Notes: a model not told the origin generated them from the letters alone. A stretch of 64,000 nt of DNA from Gnetum montanum (GCA_015680685.1 MNCI01007772.1:8232-72231); one strand, 5' to 3'; shown: positions 34,681 to 45,492, counted from the first letter of the stretch. A program made the numbers and translations.

Positions 34681-36629
34681 GTACAAATTACACCTATGAT
34701 AGTGGACAACCACGCTTCTTATTTCGAATCTCTCCCTTTCAATTCAGTCATGGGGGAGATGGCCACCTATGCTAATCAATTGAGGCCCTTAGTTATTTTT
34801 AGATTTTTTTTTACACATTTTTGTTTTACAATTTCTTCAACTTTTTTTGTTTTTGTTTTACAACATTGTTTATACTTTTTCTTTTATTTTTGTGTGTGTC
34901 TTATCCATTTTATTAAGCTTGTCACCTAATAAGTGCTCTTAATGATGGTATGAACTTTTTTCTATTTATTTCTAATGTTTGGTTTTTACCTTTAAATTAC
35001 GATGTTGATACTAAGGTATGGTTCTTTTGATATAGCAGGAAATGAGTTCACTTCATCTATACATCCATAAATTTCTATGGTCTCTCTCAGCTTGGAAATG
35101 TACAGTCCCTTTCATAATAAGAACTTTCAAAGAATCAGTGACTGGGCATTTCTCAAACAAAGGAATGACTCAAGGATTGCAAAGGGTGTAGGGAACTTGA
35201 AGAATTTGTGTTGGCCATTCTCTTGGGTGCTTGGATGTTTTCTTCTTGAGTTTTCTTACTGTTCCAATGTTACTCCAATATCGAAAAGCTGAGCAAATAA
35301 TAATAATATGTCTTTGCATGGTGTGGTTCCCACGAAACAAAAAAAAACAGTGGGAATTCAAAGCACACCCCTTAGATGAAATAAACATTTAGACTACAAG
35401 CACTGGTTATGGAACTAAAATAAACATGTTCCCTCTAACTAAGGCCCTTCTCGCTTCCTACCTTCTCATCGTTCGTTTCGTCGAAATGGTGGTTGCTCTT
35501 TGAAGGATGCATTCTTGTTACTTCAAGTGGATGGATTGGCCAAACGTATTAATGCGAAGTCACTAGATGTGGTTTGTTGAGGCCAAACTTGGAATGGGAT
35601 CTACCAAGTCACATTAATTATTAAACACACAAGGGGTTGTACACCACCTTGTCCTTGAGACTCCATTCCATTCTCTTCTTTCCATCATTCTTTCTCCATT
35701 GTTCACCTCATTGTCGATTGTATCATTAGTGTATATTTTGGTTGATGCATTGTTTTCTTTTTGGTAAATTCTTGTGGTTAAGAATTTAACTCTTGTTTCC
35801 AAACGACATTCCCAGAGCCTACGGACTCTTTGAATGTGGGTTTGTTAGGGCATTAAGGGCATGAGCCTGCTTTGGGGAGGACCCACTGGCATTCCTCTTT
35901 GGTGCATCAATTGATTTCTTTCCCTTAAACATTTTTTGTAATCAACTCTCTTTTGTTCATTTCCATCTTGACATCCATTTCATCGACGTTACAGTTGTCT
36001 CTTTTTCCATCTTTCTTATTCCTTTTCTTTCTCCATTCTATCACTACTGGAGGTTCGCTCTTAGTCATGGGGGTCCTGACCCAATTTTTTTGGTTTTTTC
36101 CTAACCCCTACACCTTCGGTAGTCACCCATATTATATCTCTAGAATCTGCAATCAACCATACCACAACTCAGCCAATGGACCTTTCACCAAAGCAAGGTA
36201 TCAACTGCATTGTGATTCATTTACCCTTGCTAATATAAGATTGTGTTGTGTGTGTAGATGGCAACCATGCAGCAACAGATTGGCTCTGGAGGAAACACTT
36301 AGAATGGATCGATGCTGAAGCAGTCATGCAAGGAACAAGATTGATGGCACGCTTACAGATAGACAACGAAAGGTGCAATCTTGGTGTTAGCAGCAGCAAA
36401 CTTCTTCTCTCTTCTATCTTCTCTCTCAGATGCCAAATAAGGCCTAATGTCAAATGTATAAAGTGTTCACTCTTGTTGTCGTGAACACTAGTTTTGTCAT
36501 GTTCTATAATGATGATCCATTCACATGTCGTCCCATTCACCATTAGTTTCATTCAAGTCAATAATCCCATACCTTCCCAATATTTTGTAAGGAACATCTA
36601 GGACGAGTTTTTATTTAGTCATGGGGGTA
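34681..36629 (+). other. Element B post-pol region with deleted extra ORF
   Basis: No intact gene. Three GTCATGGGGG tracts occur (34747, 36064, 36618). At 36256 a splice-acceptor-like TGTGTGTGTAG stands directly before ATGGCA (36258); the frame stops after 14 codons. Element C has the same arrangement followed by about 2.8 kb of coding-like sequence, so B seems to have lost this ORF by deletion. Confidence 0.6.
36618..36629 (+). other. Polypurine tract of element B beside the 3' LTR
   Basis: GTCATGGGGGTA directly precedes the 3' LTR start TGATGGG. This is the expected place for the plus-strand primer. Confidence 0.6.
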
Positions 36630-37462
36630 TGATGGGACACGATATCGCATGGGTCGCGATATCGCGTACACAATGTATCCCATGCGATATTGCGTCTTCT
36701 CTCATGATATCGTGTACGCGATATTGTAGTGCGCCGCCAAATTTATAAATAAGAGGCAGCTCTCCATTATTTCTCCATGTAGATCTAGACCCTTAGCAAA
36801 ACTCTGGCAGTTTTAACTCTCCAAAGATAGAATAATTTCCATGTGCCCGCAGTAGGAGTCCCAAAGTGAATGGATATTTATTCGAGCAAATATTGTACTT
36901 GAGCACAAGTTTGTGTACGGAAATAAAGATGAACTTTTTGGATAAACCTTGCAGTGCATGGACTAAGCTAATTAGGACTTTAATTATTGTTAATTTTTTA
37001 AATGCTTTATTAGTTAATTAATCTCTCTCAACCCTCAACACTCCTAGTTAAATGCATTCAATACAACCGCTTTGAGCACGCGCATTACGCTTGGTAATCC
37101 TAGTAACGAATAGCGTTTGGTAATCCCAGAAGGTTGCATTGGTTCAGGGTGTGAATGACAAGTGGAAACAGATACTGATGCTAGGCATTAGAACTTAGTT
37201 AATTAAAGTTAGTTACTTAGTCTCTTCACCCTTTCCCTCATTAGCATAGGCGATAAAAGATAAAAGACATAAAAATCACATACCTCAGACTTACTTAACC
37301 ATACAATTGTGACAAATACAAGTAAGTCTGGGAAGACAACAAACGATTAACCTTAAGTGTTCCATAAGGCGTGTAGGCACTTAGTTTGCAGAGTTCGACT
37401 GGATCATGCGTGTAACGCTCATATTCATATGGTTGAGTGTAGGGGTACCTCACCACTCATCA
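36630..37462 (+). repeat. 3' LTR of element B
   Basis: 833 bp, TGATGGG...CTCATCA, colinear with 27702-28496. Differences I see are mostly C-to-T or G-to-A changes plus one extra palindrome unit in U3 (around 36690-36730). The following GTTGT completes the target duplication. Confidence 0.92.
36639..36735 (+). promoter_or_regulatory. CGATATCG palindrome cluster of B 3' LTR
   Basis: Five sites (ACGATATCGC, CGCGATATCGCG, GCGATATTGCG, ATGATATCGTG, CGCGATATTG) lie upstream of the TATA-like TATAAATAA near 36746. The 5' LTR of the same element has at least one unit fewer. Confidence 0.6.
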
Positions 37463-38310
37463 GTTGTCATCTCAGTTTGAGATAAAGGAAAATCTCAGGA
37501 ATAGAAATTAAAAAAGATATAAAAGATCAAAAGTTATGGCTTGGTCAATCTACATATGCTAGTAAAGTTTTAGAAAAATTTAATATGTAGAAATGTAAGC
37601 CAACAAACACTCCATTGTCTGTGGGCATGAAATTATCAATGGAGCAATTCCCTAGAATAGGTGAAGAAATGGAGGAAATGAGCAAAATCCCCTATGATAA
37701 TATTGTAGGTAGCCTCATGTATGCAATGGTTTGTACTAGGCCTAATACTGTAGATGTAGTGGGAGTTCTGACCAAGTTTATGTCAAATCCTAATAAGGAA
37801 CATTGGATGGATGTTAAGAGAATTCTTAGGTATCTTCAAGGTATTGTTAATTTTGCCATCTATTATAAAAAAGTTCCTTTGGATTACATGCTTTTGTGGA
37901 TGCAAATTGGGAAGGTGATCTAGATCACTAAAAATCCACAAGTGGATATATTTTAAAATGAACATAGGTGTGCTTAGCTGAATTAGTAAAAGAAAAAGTT
38001 GTGATGCATTATCAACAACAAAGGCAGAGTATGTAGTAGCTTCTCAAGTAAGCAAAGAAAAAGTTTGGCTACAACAATTAGTCAAAGATTTTGGGCAAGA
38101 ACAAAAGAAAGCAAACATCTCTTGTGATAACTAAAGTGCAATCTTCTTGTCAAAGAATCATGTGTTCCATGCAAGGATCAAAAACATTGATATAAATTAC
38201 CATTTTATTTGGGATGAAATTGAAAAAGGAAGGATTTGTCTAAAAAAGGTTCCTACATTGGAAAATCCAACAAATATGTTGGCCAAGGTAATTCTTGTGG
38301 ACAAGTAGTG
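37463..38310 (+). pseudogene. Copia D reverse transcriptase C-terminus and RNase H
   Basis: The RT thumb and connection piece (37615-37923) reads IPYDNIVGSLMYAMVCTRPN and EHWMDVKRILRYLQG. RNase H follows with STTKAEYVVASQVSKEKVWL, FHARIKNIDINYHFIW and GRICLKKVPTLENP (about 38010-38280). Stops interrupt it. The Asp of the RNase H core motif (CDN before a stop) is only partly preserved. Confidence 0.85.
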
Positions 38311-38376
38311 TAAAAAAGAATTTGGATTGGTAAATTGTTAGGTGCATTGTTAACTTTAAGTTTAAGACACCTTCAT

Positions 38377-38796
38377 GTTGTAACAATTTCCATGTTGGCT
38401 AAAAATAATAAAAGCCAAAGTATGTAATATGCTAAAAGAATATGTAATCTCTCACACCCAATTTGGCTATGATTAATTATGGATTATAACTTCATAATTT
38501 AGCTTTTACCTAAAGCATGACATTATGAACACTATATAAGTGGATGTTTGTGTGGTCTCATCTTATTTCAACATCACATCCTCAAAGGTATATGAGGCAT
38601 AATTCTAGTTGCAATCTTTTCTTCTAGTGAAAGCTTAATCTAAGCTTGCTATAAGTCTAAAAGAAAAGAATACTTGGATTTCTAATGCTTCCTAGGAGCT
38701 AGAGCAGTTGTTGAGGTTTTTGTATGCTTTCCCAGGATATTTTCTTGTGTTCTTAGTGCATTTCTTTTGATTCCATAATTGAATATCTAATTCTAC
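38377..38796 (+). repeat. Candidate 3' LTR of copia D
   Basis: Follows RNase H after about 70 bases. It starts at or near TTGTAACAATTTCC and ends near TTCTACTACA. A TATA box TATATAA lies at 38533-38539. The 5' LTR is lost, so the boundaries are estimates. Confidence 0.5.
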
Positions 38797-38808
38797 TACA
38801 CTTAATAG

Positions 38809-38869
38809 ATGTAAATTAACATATTTAAGGTTGGATTAATAAATGTAAATTAACATATTTAAGGTTGGA
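38809..38869. repeat. 27-bp perfect direct repeat, 34-bp period
   Basis: The words at 38809-38835 and 38843-38869 are identical (core AACATATTTAAGGTTGGA). They sit just outside the copia D LTR end. Confidence 0.85.
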
Positions 38870-39212
38870 ATTTCTTTGCCCCATTATGTGCTATTGCATT
38901 GTTATTTGTTTGGCTAAAGTTGCCTATGTTGAAATTTGATCATTTTGAACGATTATAAAATAAAGTACATCCAGAATTAAAAGATTTAAAAATTGAAACA
39001 AATTGTTTAACAATGAACATACTAAAAGGTCATTAATCATTGCATTTAAGGGGAATACGTATATAATTTATTTATGTATGTAACTCGACGTTGAGGCAGA
39101 CAACCATCCAACGACCCGTACGAAACCCATAACTACGATATTATTAAGGAAGGACGGACGGACAGACAGACATACATAGTAGTGTAGTTAAGAAGCAAAC
39201 AGTGGGGCAAAT
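38870..39212. promoter_or_regulatory. 3' flank of the first paralogue, with polyadenylation signal and short GGAC/GACA repeat
   Basis: On the - strand AATAAA (39072-39067) lies about 140 bases past the stop codon at 39213-39215. A degenerate tetranucleotide run (GGACGGACGGACAGACAGAC) lies near 39151-39171. No other gene is seen. Confidence 0.5.
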
Positions 39213-41307
39213 TTAGGCCACCTGGGCCTGGGCCTGGGCTTCAACCTGAGACTGAGGGTCAGCCACGCGGGGACTGATAGTGGGAATCGCCTTAACAATT
39301 TGGGCGATGGTAGTGACGGCGTTAGGGTAGCTGACGTGGTCGATTATCTGCGTGCATGGAATCTGCTCATTCGTTTCAAGTCCCGCCCTGTTCGTTACCG
39401 TCGCCGTCAACAGCAATGACACGCCTTTATAGCTCTTGCATACCTTGGCCATTCACATTTCCATCCACAAAAATCATTATCTTCTTCAATCGTCAATTTA
39501 ATTGTATTGTATTGTAGGCTCTTTAAAATTAATTAAATGGTTAATTAGTGGAGTACCTGTGCCACAGCTGCGGCCACCATGTCCACAGTGTCGCAGCGCA
39601 AGGTCCCTTTCAGGAATTCGGCATATGCCGCATTGTTAACGTAGATGTCTGCGCTGCATCCGCGGCGGCCTGCCACAACCTTCGGCTGCTTGTCCAGGCA
39701 CACATGCGATTGCCCCATCTCAGAGCACTGAGCCAGTTGTACCTGCAGCATCACCGCCTCGCCTCCCCTCCATGAGAATCAAATTAAAGATTAGTTACGT
39801 TAGGGAGCATATTTATCTAATCATGTACTTACGTTAGGGACGGGGAATGCGCTGCCGGGAGTTGTCAGCCAGAACACAAAGTTGTTTGAGCCATCGGGAA
39901 ACGGTACCTGCGACGTCCTGTACCACGCTTTGTTCAGAGTGTTGCTCAGGATGAGGCAGCCTGGGGAACTACTCTCCTGGGTCGAGGAATCATTGAAGTT
40001 CAAGCTATACAACCCATGCCTCCTCGGGTCATGGCGGTTCTGTATGTATGTATAATGTATTACATTAAAGATTCGTTGCATTTTGCATTATCAAAATGTA
40101 TGGATCAAATACTGTGCGGTAAATATGGGAAAAGCTCAGTAAAACAAGACCAAGTATAAGCAATAACAAGGATAGATGGGCCATATGCATTGTGGTACTG
40201 GTACGTACCGCCCAAAACCAGTTGCCTGTTTGCGCTGTTCTGGAGAGAAAGACGAGGTCGCCAATGTTAAGATCCGTGTCCGGGGAAGCAGCTTTGCTGT
40301 AATGAATCACCGTCGTGACCGACGGGAAGCTCATCAGCAGCACTTCTGTTGTGATCGCAGCGTTGATCTGCCAATAAGCAATGCCAGATCAAGCAACCAA
40401 AACATACATACCATATTAATATTAGTTATTTCTTTGGTGGGATTGCAACGGAACCAAACAGACACCACAAACAAGGGCAACAGAAGCCCAACCAGAAGTT
40501 GCAGATAAGAAACGGCGAATAAGATGGGAGAAATGAAAGACATACTGATTTGGACATCTCAGCACTCCGAATGTGATGCAAATGATTTGCAACTATGATT
40601 AGATAAATGGTTGAATGGTTAAGCATTTATTGATTCAAAATTAGCAAAAACAACCCCATGATTGACCAAAAGTATGCTTAAAATTACACAAGTTCAGAGC
40701 TTTAAAAGAAAACATTTATATTTAAGGTTAGGATGCTACGGAGTCTTGAAACGCGTTTCTGTCTCTGCAACCGAAAATGCTAAACATTTGTCATCCATTG
40801 TGATTTGTGCAATTATGTTCGCAATAGCACCATCATCATGAGCCAGTGAGGTTAAATTATTAAATTGAACAGGCAAAAATAATAATGCAATACCAAGCCC
40901 TTGTCGTGCTTCACTAAGACAATACTTTTTCCCTCGAAATGTCTCATATAGAATGTGCGACCTGCAGCATGACCACGGCATTGCACGTAAGATTGAGTTA
41001 CAGTAATTGAGGAGAAATTAAATTACCGAAATGAAAAGCAAATTAAGACATGCAGTAATGATGCAGTGATCATTTGGTTACCAGAAATGCGGGCCTCACT
41101 GCCCCTGAGCCAAGGATAAAACTGCGGCGTAGACGCGTCAAGAAAGTATTGTTGCTGCTTATCATTCTCCACAATGATTCCGATCGGAACGTAGATTGGA
41201 ATGACACGGCACATGCAAGGCAGGGCAACCATGAACATTACCATTATCCTCATGAGCATGGTTGCATCTGCACCTGCTCCGTTCCTATCACTCAATGTTA
41301 GCGCCAT
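39213..41307 (-). CDS. Six-exon gene for a secreted cysteine-containing protein, unrecognised family (paralogue 1)
   Basis: Exons on the - strand: 41307-41082, 40961-40894, 40367-40209, 40039-39833, 39742-39557, 39443-39213; 1,077 nt, 358 residues. All introns are GT-AG and the frame stays open. Exon 2 (68 nt) and exon 3 (159 nt) have exactly the lengths found in the paralogue at 43339-45492, with the same phases. The N-terminus has a hydrophobic segment (about residues 17-45, LMRIMVMFMVALP), so export is likely; Met17 is an alternative start giving a more usual signal peptide. Shared blocks: TFYMRHFEGKS, VIHYSKAA, TGNWFWA, LNKAWYR, NNFVFWLTT, and GCSADIYVNNAAYAEFL, with four cysteines in exon 5. 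The C-terminus ends in a Gln/Ala repeat (EAQAQAQVA) lacking in the paralogue. I do not recognise the family. The last acceptor (AAG at 39444) has a weak pyrimidine tract. Confidence 0.85.
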
Positions 41308-41384
41308 TTCTGATAATTTGTGTTTTGCGCTTCAGGCTGCTGCTGCTGCTGCTTTTGTTGCTTGAGCGTTCATGTTCATGGCGG

Positions 41385-41393
41385 ATATTTATA
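41385..41393 (-). promoter_or_regulatory. TATA box of paralogue 1
   Basis: TATAAATAT on the - strand lies about 80 bases before the ATG at 41307. The presumed leader contains a short CAG/CTG-type run (41336-41353). Confidence 0.6.
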
Positions 41394-43230
41394 ATCGAAG
41401 TTACGACCTTGCCTCATGATTAACGTGACCCGTCGTGGCCCGCTTGCTGGCCGTCGATTAGTTTCGCGGCCACGATTGCGCCGTGCGTCTTCTCACACTC
41501 CATTCCACATGCAGATAAGGTCGTACATTAGATAAGATATTGAGGGTGCCTGGCAAGGACAGACAAAAGCTGACGCTGCCGCGCATATACTATTTAGAAG
41601 CCGGAATATGCCGTTTTGATCAAAATTTTCAAATGAATGCATAATGAAAAGTAGAACATAGAGTTCGCCACTAAATTTCCAGGCAGCATTTTGAAAAGCA
41701 ACTTTCAACTGAGGGTATTTTGAAAAGTAATTCTCAAGGGAACGTCTTAACACAAAAATTACTGTGTATACAAGAAGTTTGTGTTTTATGTTTTAAATTT
41801 TAACAATACTTCGCATACGAGGGGCTGATTGTTTGAGCAGAAATGGGTTAAACGTAAAATATAGTAATTGTTGAAATAAATTAAAGGCATTAAAATTAAT
41901 CTTTACCTCCCAGCGGTGTTAAATTCATAACATTTAATATATTAAGGTTCTCTGTAAAGGGATGGAGGCCACGAAAAGATAAAACCCTAAGATTTAAGAA
42001 GTGGAACTCTAAGAAACTCTTAGTAACACAGTGACACAGGCACAGGGACCGGCAGGCCGTTACAGCGATGAGATGAACGTGGTAGAGTTGCGTGTTGCGT
42101 CTGTTTGATGTTGACTCTACGTTTGCGTTGCCAAGGACCACTCTAATTATGTTAATTTGACTGCTTGTCGGGAAACGACATCTGTGAATGATATAGAATC
42201 AGATCTGAAGGCGATTCGACTCGGACCGCTCGACACGGGAAGCACATGTCAATCTAAAAATTTATCTCGGAAAGAAAAAACGTCGTCGAATCGCGACGCC
42301 ATCGAGTCTTGAACGACGCCATCGAGTCTTGAACGGGAGAAGGAGATTGGTCGGATAAGATAAGATAGAATGGCCAACAAAATTCAATTAAAAACGCTGG
42401 CGAGTCGCGACGCCATTGAGTCTTGAACAGGAGAAAAAGATGGGTAAAATGGCCAACAAAATGCAATTAAAAATGCTGGTCGGGCTAATGTGACTGCTTG
42501 TCAGGAAACGACATCCGTAGATGATATAGAATCGGATCTGGAGGGGATTCGACTCAGACCGCTCGACACGGAAAGCACATGTCTATCTAAAAGTTTATCT
42601 CGGAATGAAAAAACGTTGGCGAATCGCGACGCTACGGAGACTTGAACGGGAGAAGGAGATTGGTCGGACTGGCCATCAAAATCCAATTAAAAAACGCTGG
42701 CGAGTCGCGACGCCATGGAGTCTTGAACAGGAGAAAGAGATGGGTAGAATGGCCAACAAAATGCAATTAAAAACGCTGGCCGGGCGCGACGCCACGTACT
42801 CGGTTCATGACAAAAATAATTGATAATAGTTTCAGCGTAGTGATTGGCCTTTTCAAAGTAACCAGACAAGTCATAATCATTATGGTCTGCGAATTGGAGG
42901 GCACGGATTTTGGATTCCACTCCGCTACAAGGAAATAGATGAGGTATATGCCTTGTGGATGGTTGCGATTACGCGGAAGAATCTGGAAGGTTGGTGGAGC
43001 ACAGGCACACCTATGAATTGCCATAAATGATGTGACATGGACGTGCATGAAATGTCGGTCCAGTACAATGCGAACAGTAGCGAGCAATTCACGTGGTACA
43101 CCTGCATTCTCCACTCTAAGTATTACACCCATTGTTCTGCAAATACTGCAACTTAGTGTTTTACAAGGGATAAGATTTGTGCGGCAGATTAACCATTCAT
43201 AATAGATCGATGAAATTCTGTGAATTGGCC
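41394..43230. other. Intergenic region between the divergent paralogues
   Basis: About 1.84 kb separates the two TATA boxes. It is richer in G+C and CpG than the transposon regions. Apart from the tandem repeat at 42154-42790, I see no supported gene. A long antisense frame (43375-42767) runs through the promoter and first exon of paralogue 2 and is not convincing. Confidence 0.6.
42154..42790. repeat. CpG-rich nested tandem repeat between divergent promoters
   Basis: A unit of about 333 bp is present twice (starting about 42154 and 42487, both with GACTGCTTGTC..GAAACGACATC). Within it, a shorter unit built on AACGCTGGCGAGTCGCGACG followed by CCATnGAGTCTTGAAC recurs at about 42278, 42391, 42608, 42691 and 42771. 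The core TCGCGA is palindromic. Confidence 0.8.
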
Positions 43231-43240
43231 TATAAATACA
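43231..43240 (+). promoter_or_regulatory. TATA box of paralogue 2
   Basis: TATAAATACA lies 108 bases before the ATG at 43339, a normal distance for a plant promoter plus leader. Confidence 0.65.
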
Positions 43241-43338
43241 ACCCACCGTTCCTTCCTCTGAAACAGGATCATCGGATCCGAGGAGCTGGTGAGTAATAGC
43301 AGAGTGATTGAGTGAGTGAGAAGTTGTGTGAGTTGAAG

Positions 43339-45492
43339 ATGGGAAGCAGCAAAGGCAACGGTGGCCTGCTGGCAATGGCGTTGGTGACGATAGCTTTGGC
43401 AGGAGATATGGCGTGCGCCACGGCCAGCAACTTCAGAGGAATACTGGTTGAGGGTCAGGGCGCCCTGTCTTCCATCTTGGAAGCTTCCACAGCCATAGTC
43501 TGTCACGGTATCAGTGACCTAAAGGAGGTGTCTTTCGCAGGTATATATATGCCGCATCTGAGACACTGTGTAACCATATCCAGCGAGAAACGAAGATTTT
43601 TCGCTCATCATGTTATGTTTATTATTTACGGTAGCATGAATGTTTCAATGTTCTAAACCATTAATTACCTGAGTGTAGGTAAAACGTTCTACTGCAGATC
43701 GCTGGGAGGCAAGAGCGTCATCGTGGCTAATACGGGACACGGCATGGTAATATAGCTGCTGCGGCTGCTGTTAACCGATAACGCTGATCATCTCTGAACA
43801 TTGTTACGAAATCACGTTTCTAGTCTATTGTGTTGCGTTTCGTATTTTTTAAATTCCCAAACTCCCAGGCCGGTTGCCATTTTCTGGTAGCTATGTTGTT
43901 GAAATATTTGAGCATGCTTTTCTCTTTATCATGTCCGGTACGTCACAGGGATTAGCTAGATTTCAGTGTTTAAAAAGTCGGAAAAGACAGTGTGTCCGGG
44001 ATGTTAATTTCTTCGACCGTTTTTCCATTTTCTTGAACAGTGGTATGGTACAAGCTCATTATCTAATTATATATAAGGATATAAATGCAGATAAACTCTG
44101 CCAGAACAGCGGAGCAGTTACTCTTCCTCACCCCGAGGACGCCGATGATTGTGCACTATAGCAATGCAGGCACCTCCAACTTGGATCGGAAGCTCGGTGA
44201 CGTTCTTATTGCAAGGCAGGTGGCTCACACCGGCATCTGGTACTGGCAGGTAGTAATGTAATTTAATAATTCGGACATAAACATGGATATCCGTGTCACT
44301 TCAGTCAGACTTGTAGTGTAGTTCGTTTTGAGCGTGTTAATTAATACTGTTGTGTTTACGATACGAGTATCGTTTGTGTGCAGAACTTAAAGGACAACTC
44401 ATACAAAGGCCGGAAATATCTAAAGTTCGCAGACTACACAGTAGGAATAGAGCCTCTAATCTACCCGTCGCGTTGCGGAGCGATCGGAAACAAGCTCAAC
44501 AGAGTGTGGTACAGAGACGCCCAAGTAATCTATTCCCCTAACAACACTGGCGCCGTCTTTTGGCTGCCCACCCAACGAAGCGACGCAGCTGGCAAAGTAA
44601 GGACTCACCTTTTTAAGTTTTTAATGATGTAGGGAACTCTAAATAATCTAAATTGTGAGTTTTAAATTGTGAGGTGCTGGTGATTTAGGGGACTCTAAAT
44701 AATCTAAACCAGCGACGATGTGATGTGATGTTGTAATATGATAATTTTTGTGAGTAATGAGCGACGTAACGTGTGTGCGCAGGTGAATTTGACAAATTGC
44801 GCAGATGTGAATGGGTCAAGAAGGTGCCTCAGCTACACACCAAGTGTGGTTAGCGACGGAGGAAACGGTTGCAGTTCAGACATTTTTGTGCAAAACAAAG
44901 GATATGCTGAGTTCTTGGGCTCCTACTTCTCCTGCCAGGCCATCGACCGCGGAGCTGCAGCCGTTGCACTTGTAAGTCAGCTGATGTGCCTTGCTAGTAG
45001 CTAATTACAAAGATGACTCAATCTAGAATCATCAGTGTTGTTCGTTAAACATTAATTTGATGAATGGGGTATAAGTGTCTTGCAAGATCGGAATCTTGTA
45101 TAGCCACCCTCAAATCCGGTATCTGTCTTATTAGGTAGGCTTATCAACAATAAGAACGATATGATGAGTTAGAAATGAAAGTTTTGTAGAATCCGATGAC
45201 CAGCATGCTTAACAGAGATTTTTAGAATGGAAGGCTAGCTTGCGTGCAGGTGTGATAGTGAGTTCTTATCAGTTATTTGATTACCTGAAAAACAAGAAAT
45301 TGGCGTGGGTGCGTGCAGGTGGTGAGGAGAGTTCCTTATGTGCCATTTGTGTCTCCTCCGTCGGTGGTGTCAGTGAAGACAGTGTCCAACTACGCGGGTA
45401 TCAAACCAGGTCCACGGTTAAAAGACAAGCAAGTTCTGAAACAAATCGGCTACCAAAATGCTCTTGACGTTATCAAAGCCATCGTGGCTTAG
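43339..45492 (+). CDS. Six-exon gene for a secreted cysteine-containing protein, unrecognised family (paralogue 2)
   Basis: Exons: 43339-43540, 43679-43746, 44091-44249, 44384-44596, 44783-44971, 45319-45492; 1,005 nt, 334 residues. All introns are GT-AG, intron 1 is phase 1 and the rest phase 0. The N-terminus has a clear signal-peptide core (GLLAMALVTIALAGDMACA, residues 9-27), so the protein probably enters the secretory pathway. There is no second membrane segment. Cysteines at about 26, 55, 73, 174, 220, 229, 244 and 265; the last five are matched in paralogue 1, which suggests disulfides. Shared blocks: IVHYSNAG, TGIWYWQ, LNRVWYR, GAVFWLPTQ, GCSSDIFVQNKGYAEFL. I do not recognise a known domain. 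It lies head-to-head with paralogue 1, about 2.0 kb between start codons. Confidence 0.88.

Larger units (their letters stand above)
27702..37462 (+). mobile_element. Ty3/Gypsy retrotransposon B (Athila/Tat-like), complete but decayed
   Basis: 9,761 bp with two LTRs (795 and 833 bp), a tRNA-Asp-type primer-binding site, gag, protease, RT, RNase H, integrase, a 1.9-kb post-pol region and a polypurine tract beside the 3' LTR. It is flanked by a perfect 5-bp duplication, GTTGT. It is inserted in the RT gene of Copia D in the same orientation. All ORFs have stops, and the protease and integrase active sites are altered, so it is not autonomous now. Confidence 0.9.
26985..38796 (+). mobile_element. 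Ty1/Copia retrotransposon D, 5'-truncated and split by element B
   Basis: RT (26985-27701), then the nested element B (27702-37462), then the rest of RT and RNase H (37463-38310) and a candidate 3' LTR (38377-38796). Removing B with one copy of GTTGT restores a continuous RT sequence. Confidence 0.8.

Noticed and set aside
36217-36552. Overlapping frames of 111 and 78 codons on opposite strands in element B
   Set aside because: They lie in the decayed post-pol region of B, and neither matches the frame opened at 36258.
41493-41753. 86-codon antisense frame upstream of paralogue 1
   Set aside because: No domain, no paralogue and no splice or promoter context. It is likely a chance frame in the intergenic region.
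42605-42823. 72-codon frame with repeated KKRWRVAT blocks
   Set aside because: The protein repeat simply reflects the tandem DNA repeat; no promoter, homologue or conserved frame is visible.
42767-43375. Longest uninterrupted antisense frame (202 codons) in the gene island
   Set aside because: It runs antisense through the TATA box, leader and first exon of paralogue 2. The repeat at its end explains part of the open frame, and no domain or codon pattern supports it.
43339-45492. Assignment of the paralogues to a named family such as thaumatin, PR-1 or expansin
   Set aside because: None of the signature motifs of those families are present in the spliced proteins, so no name is given.
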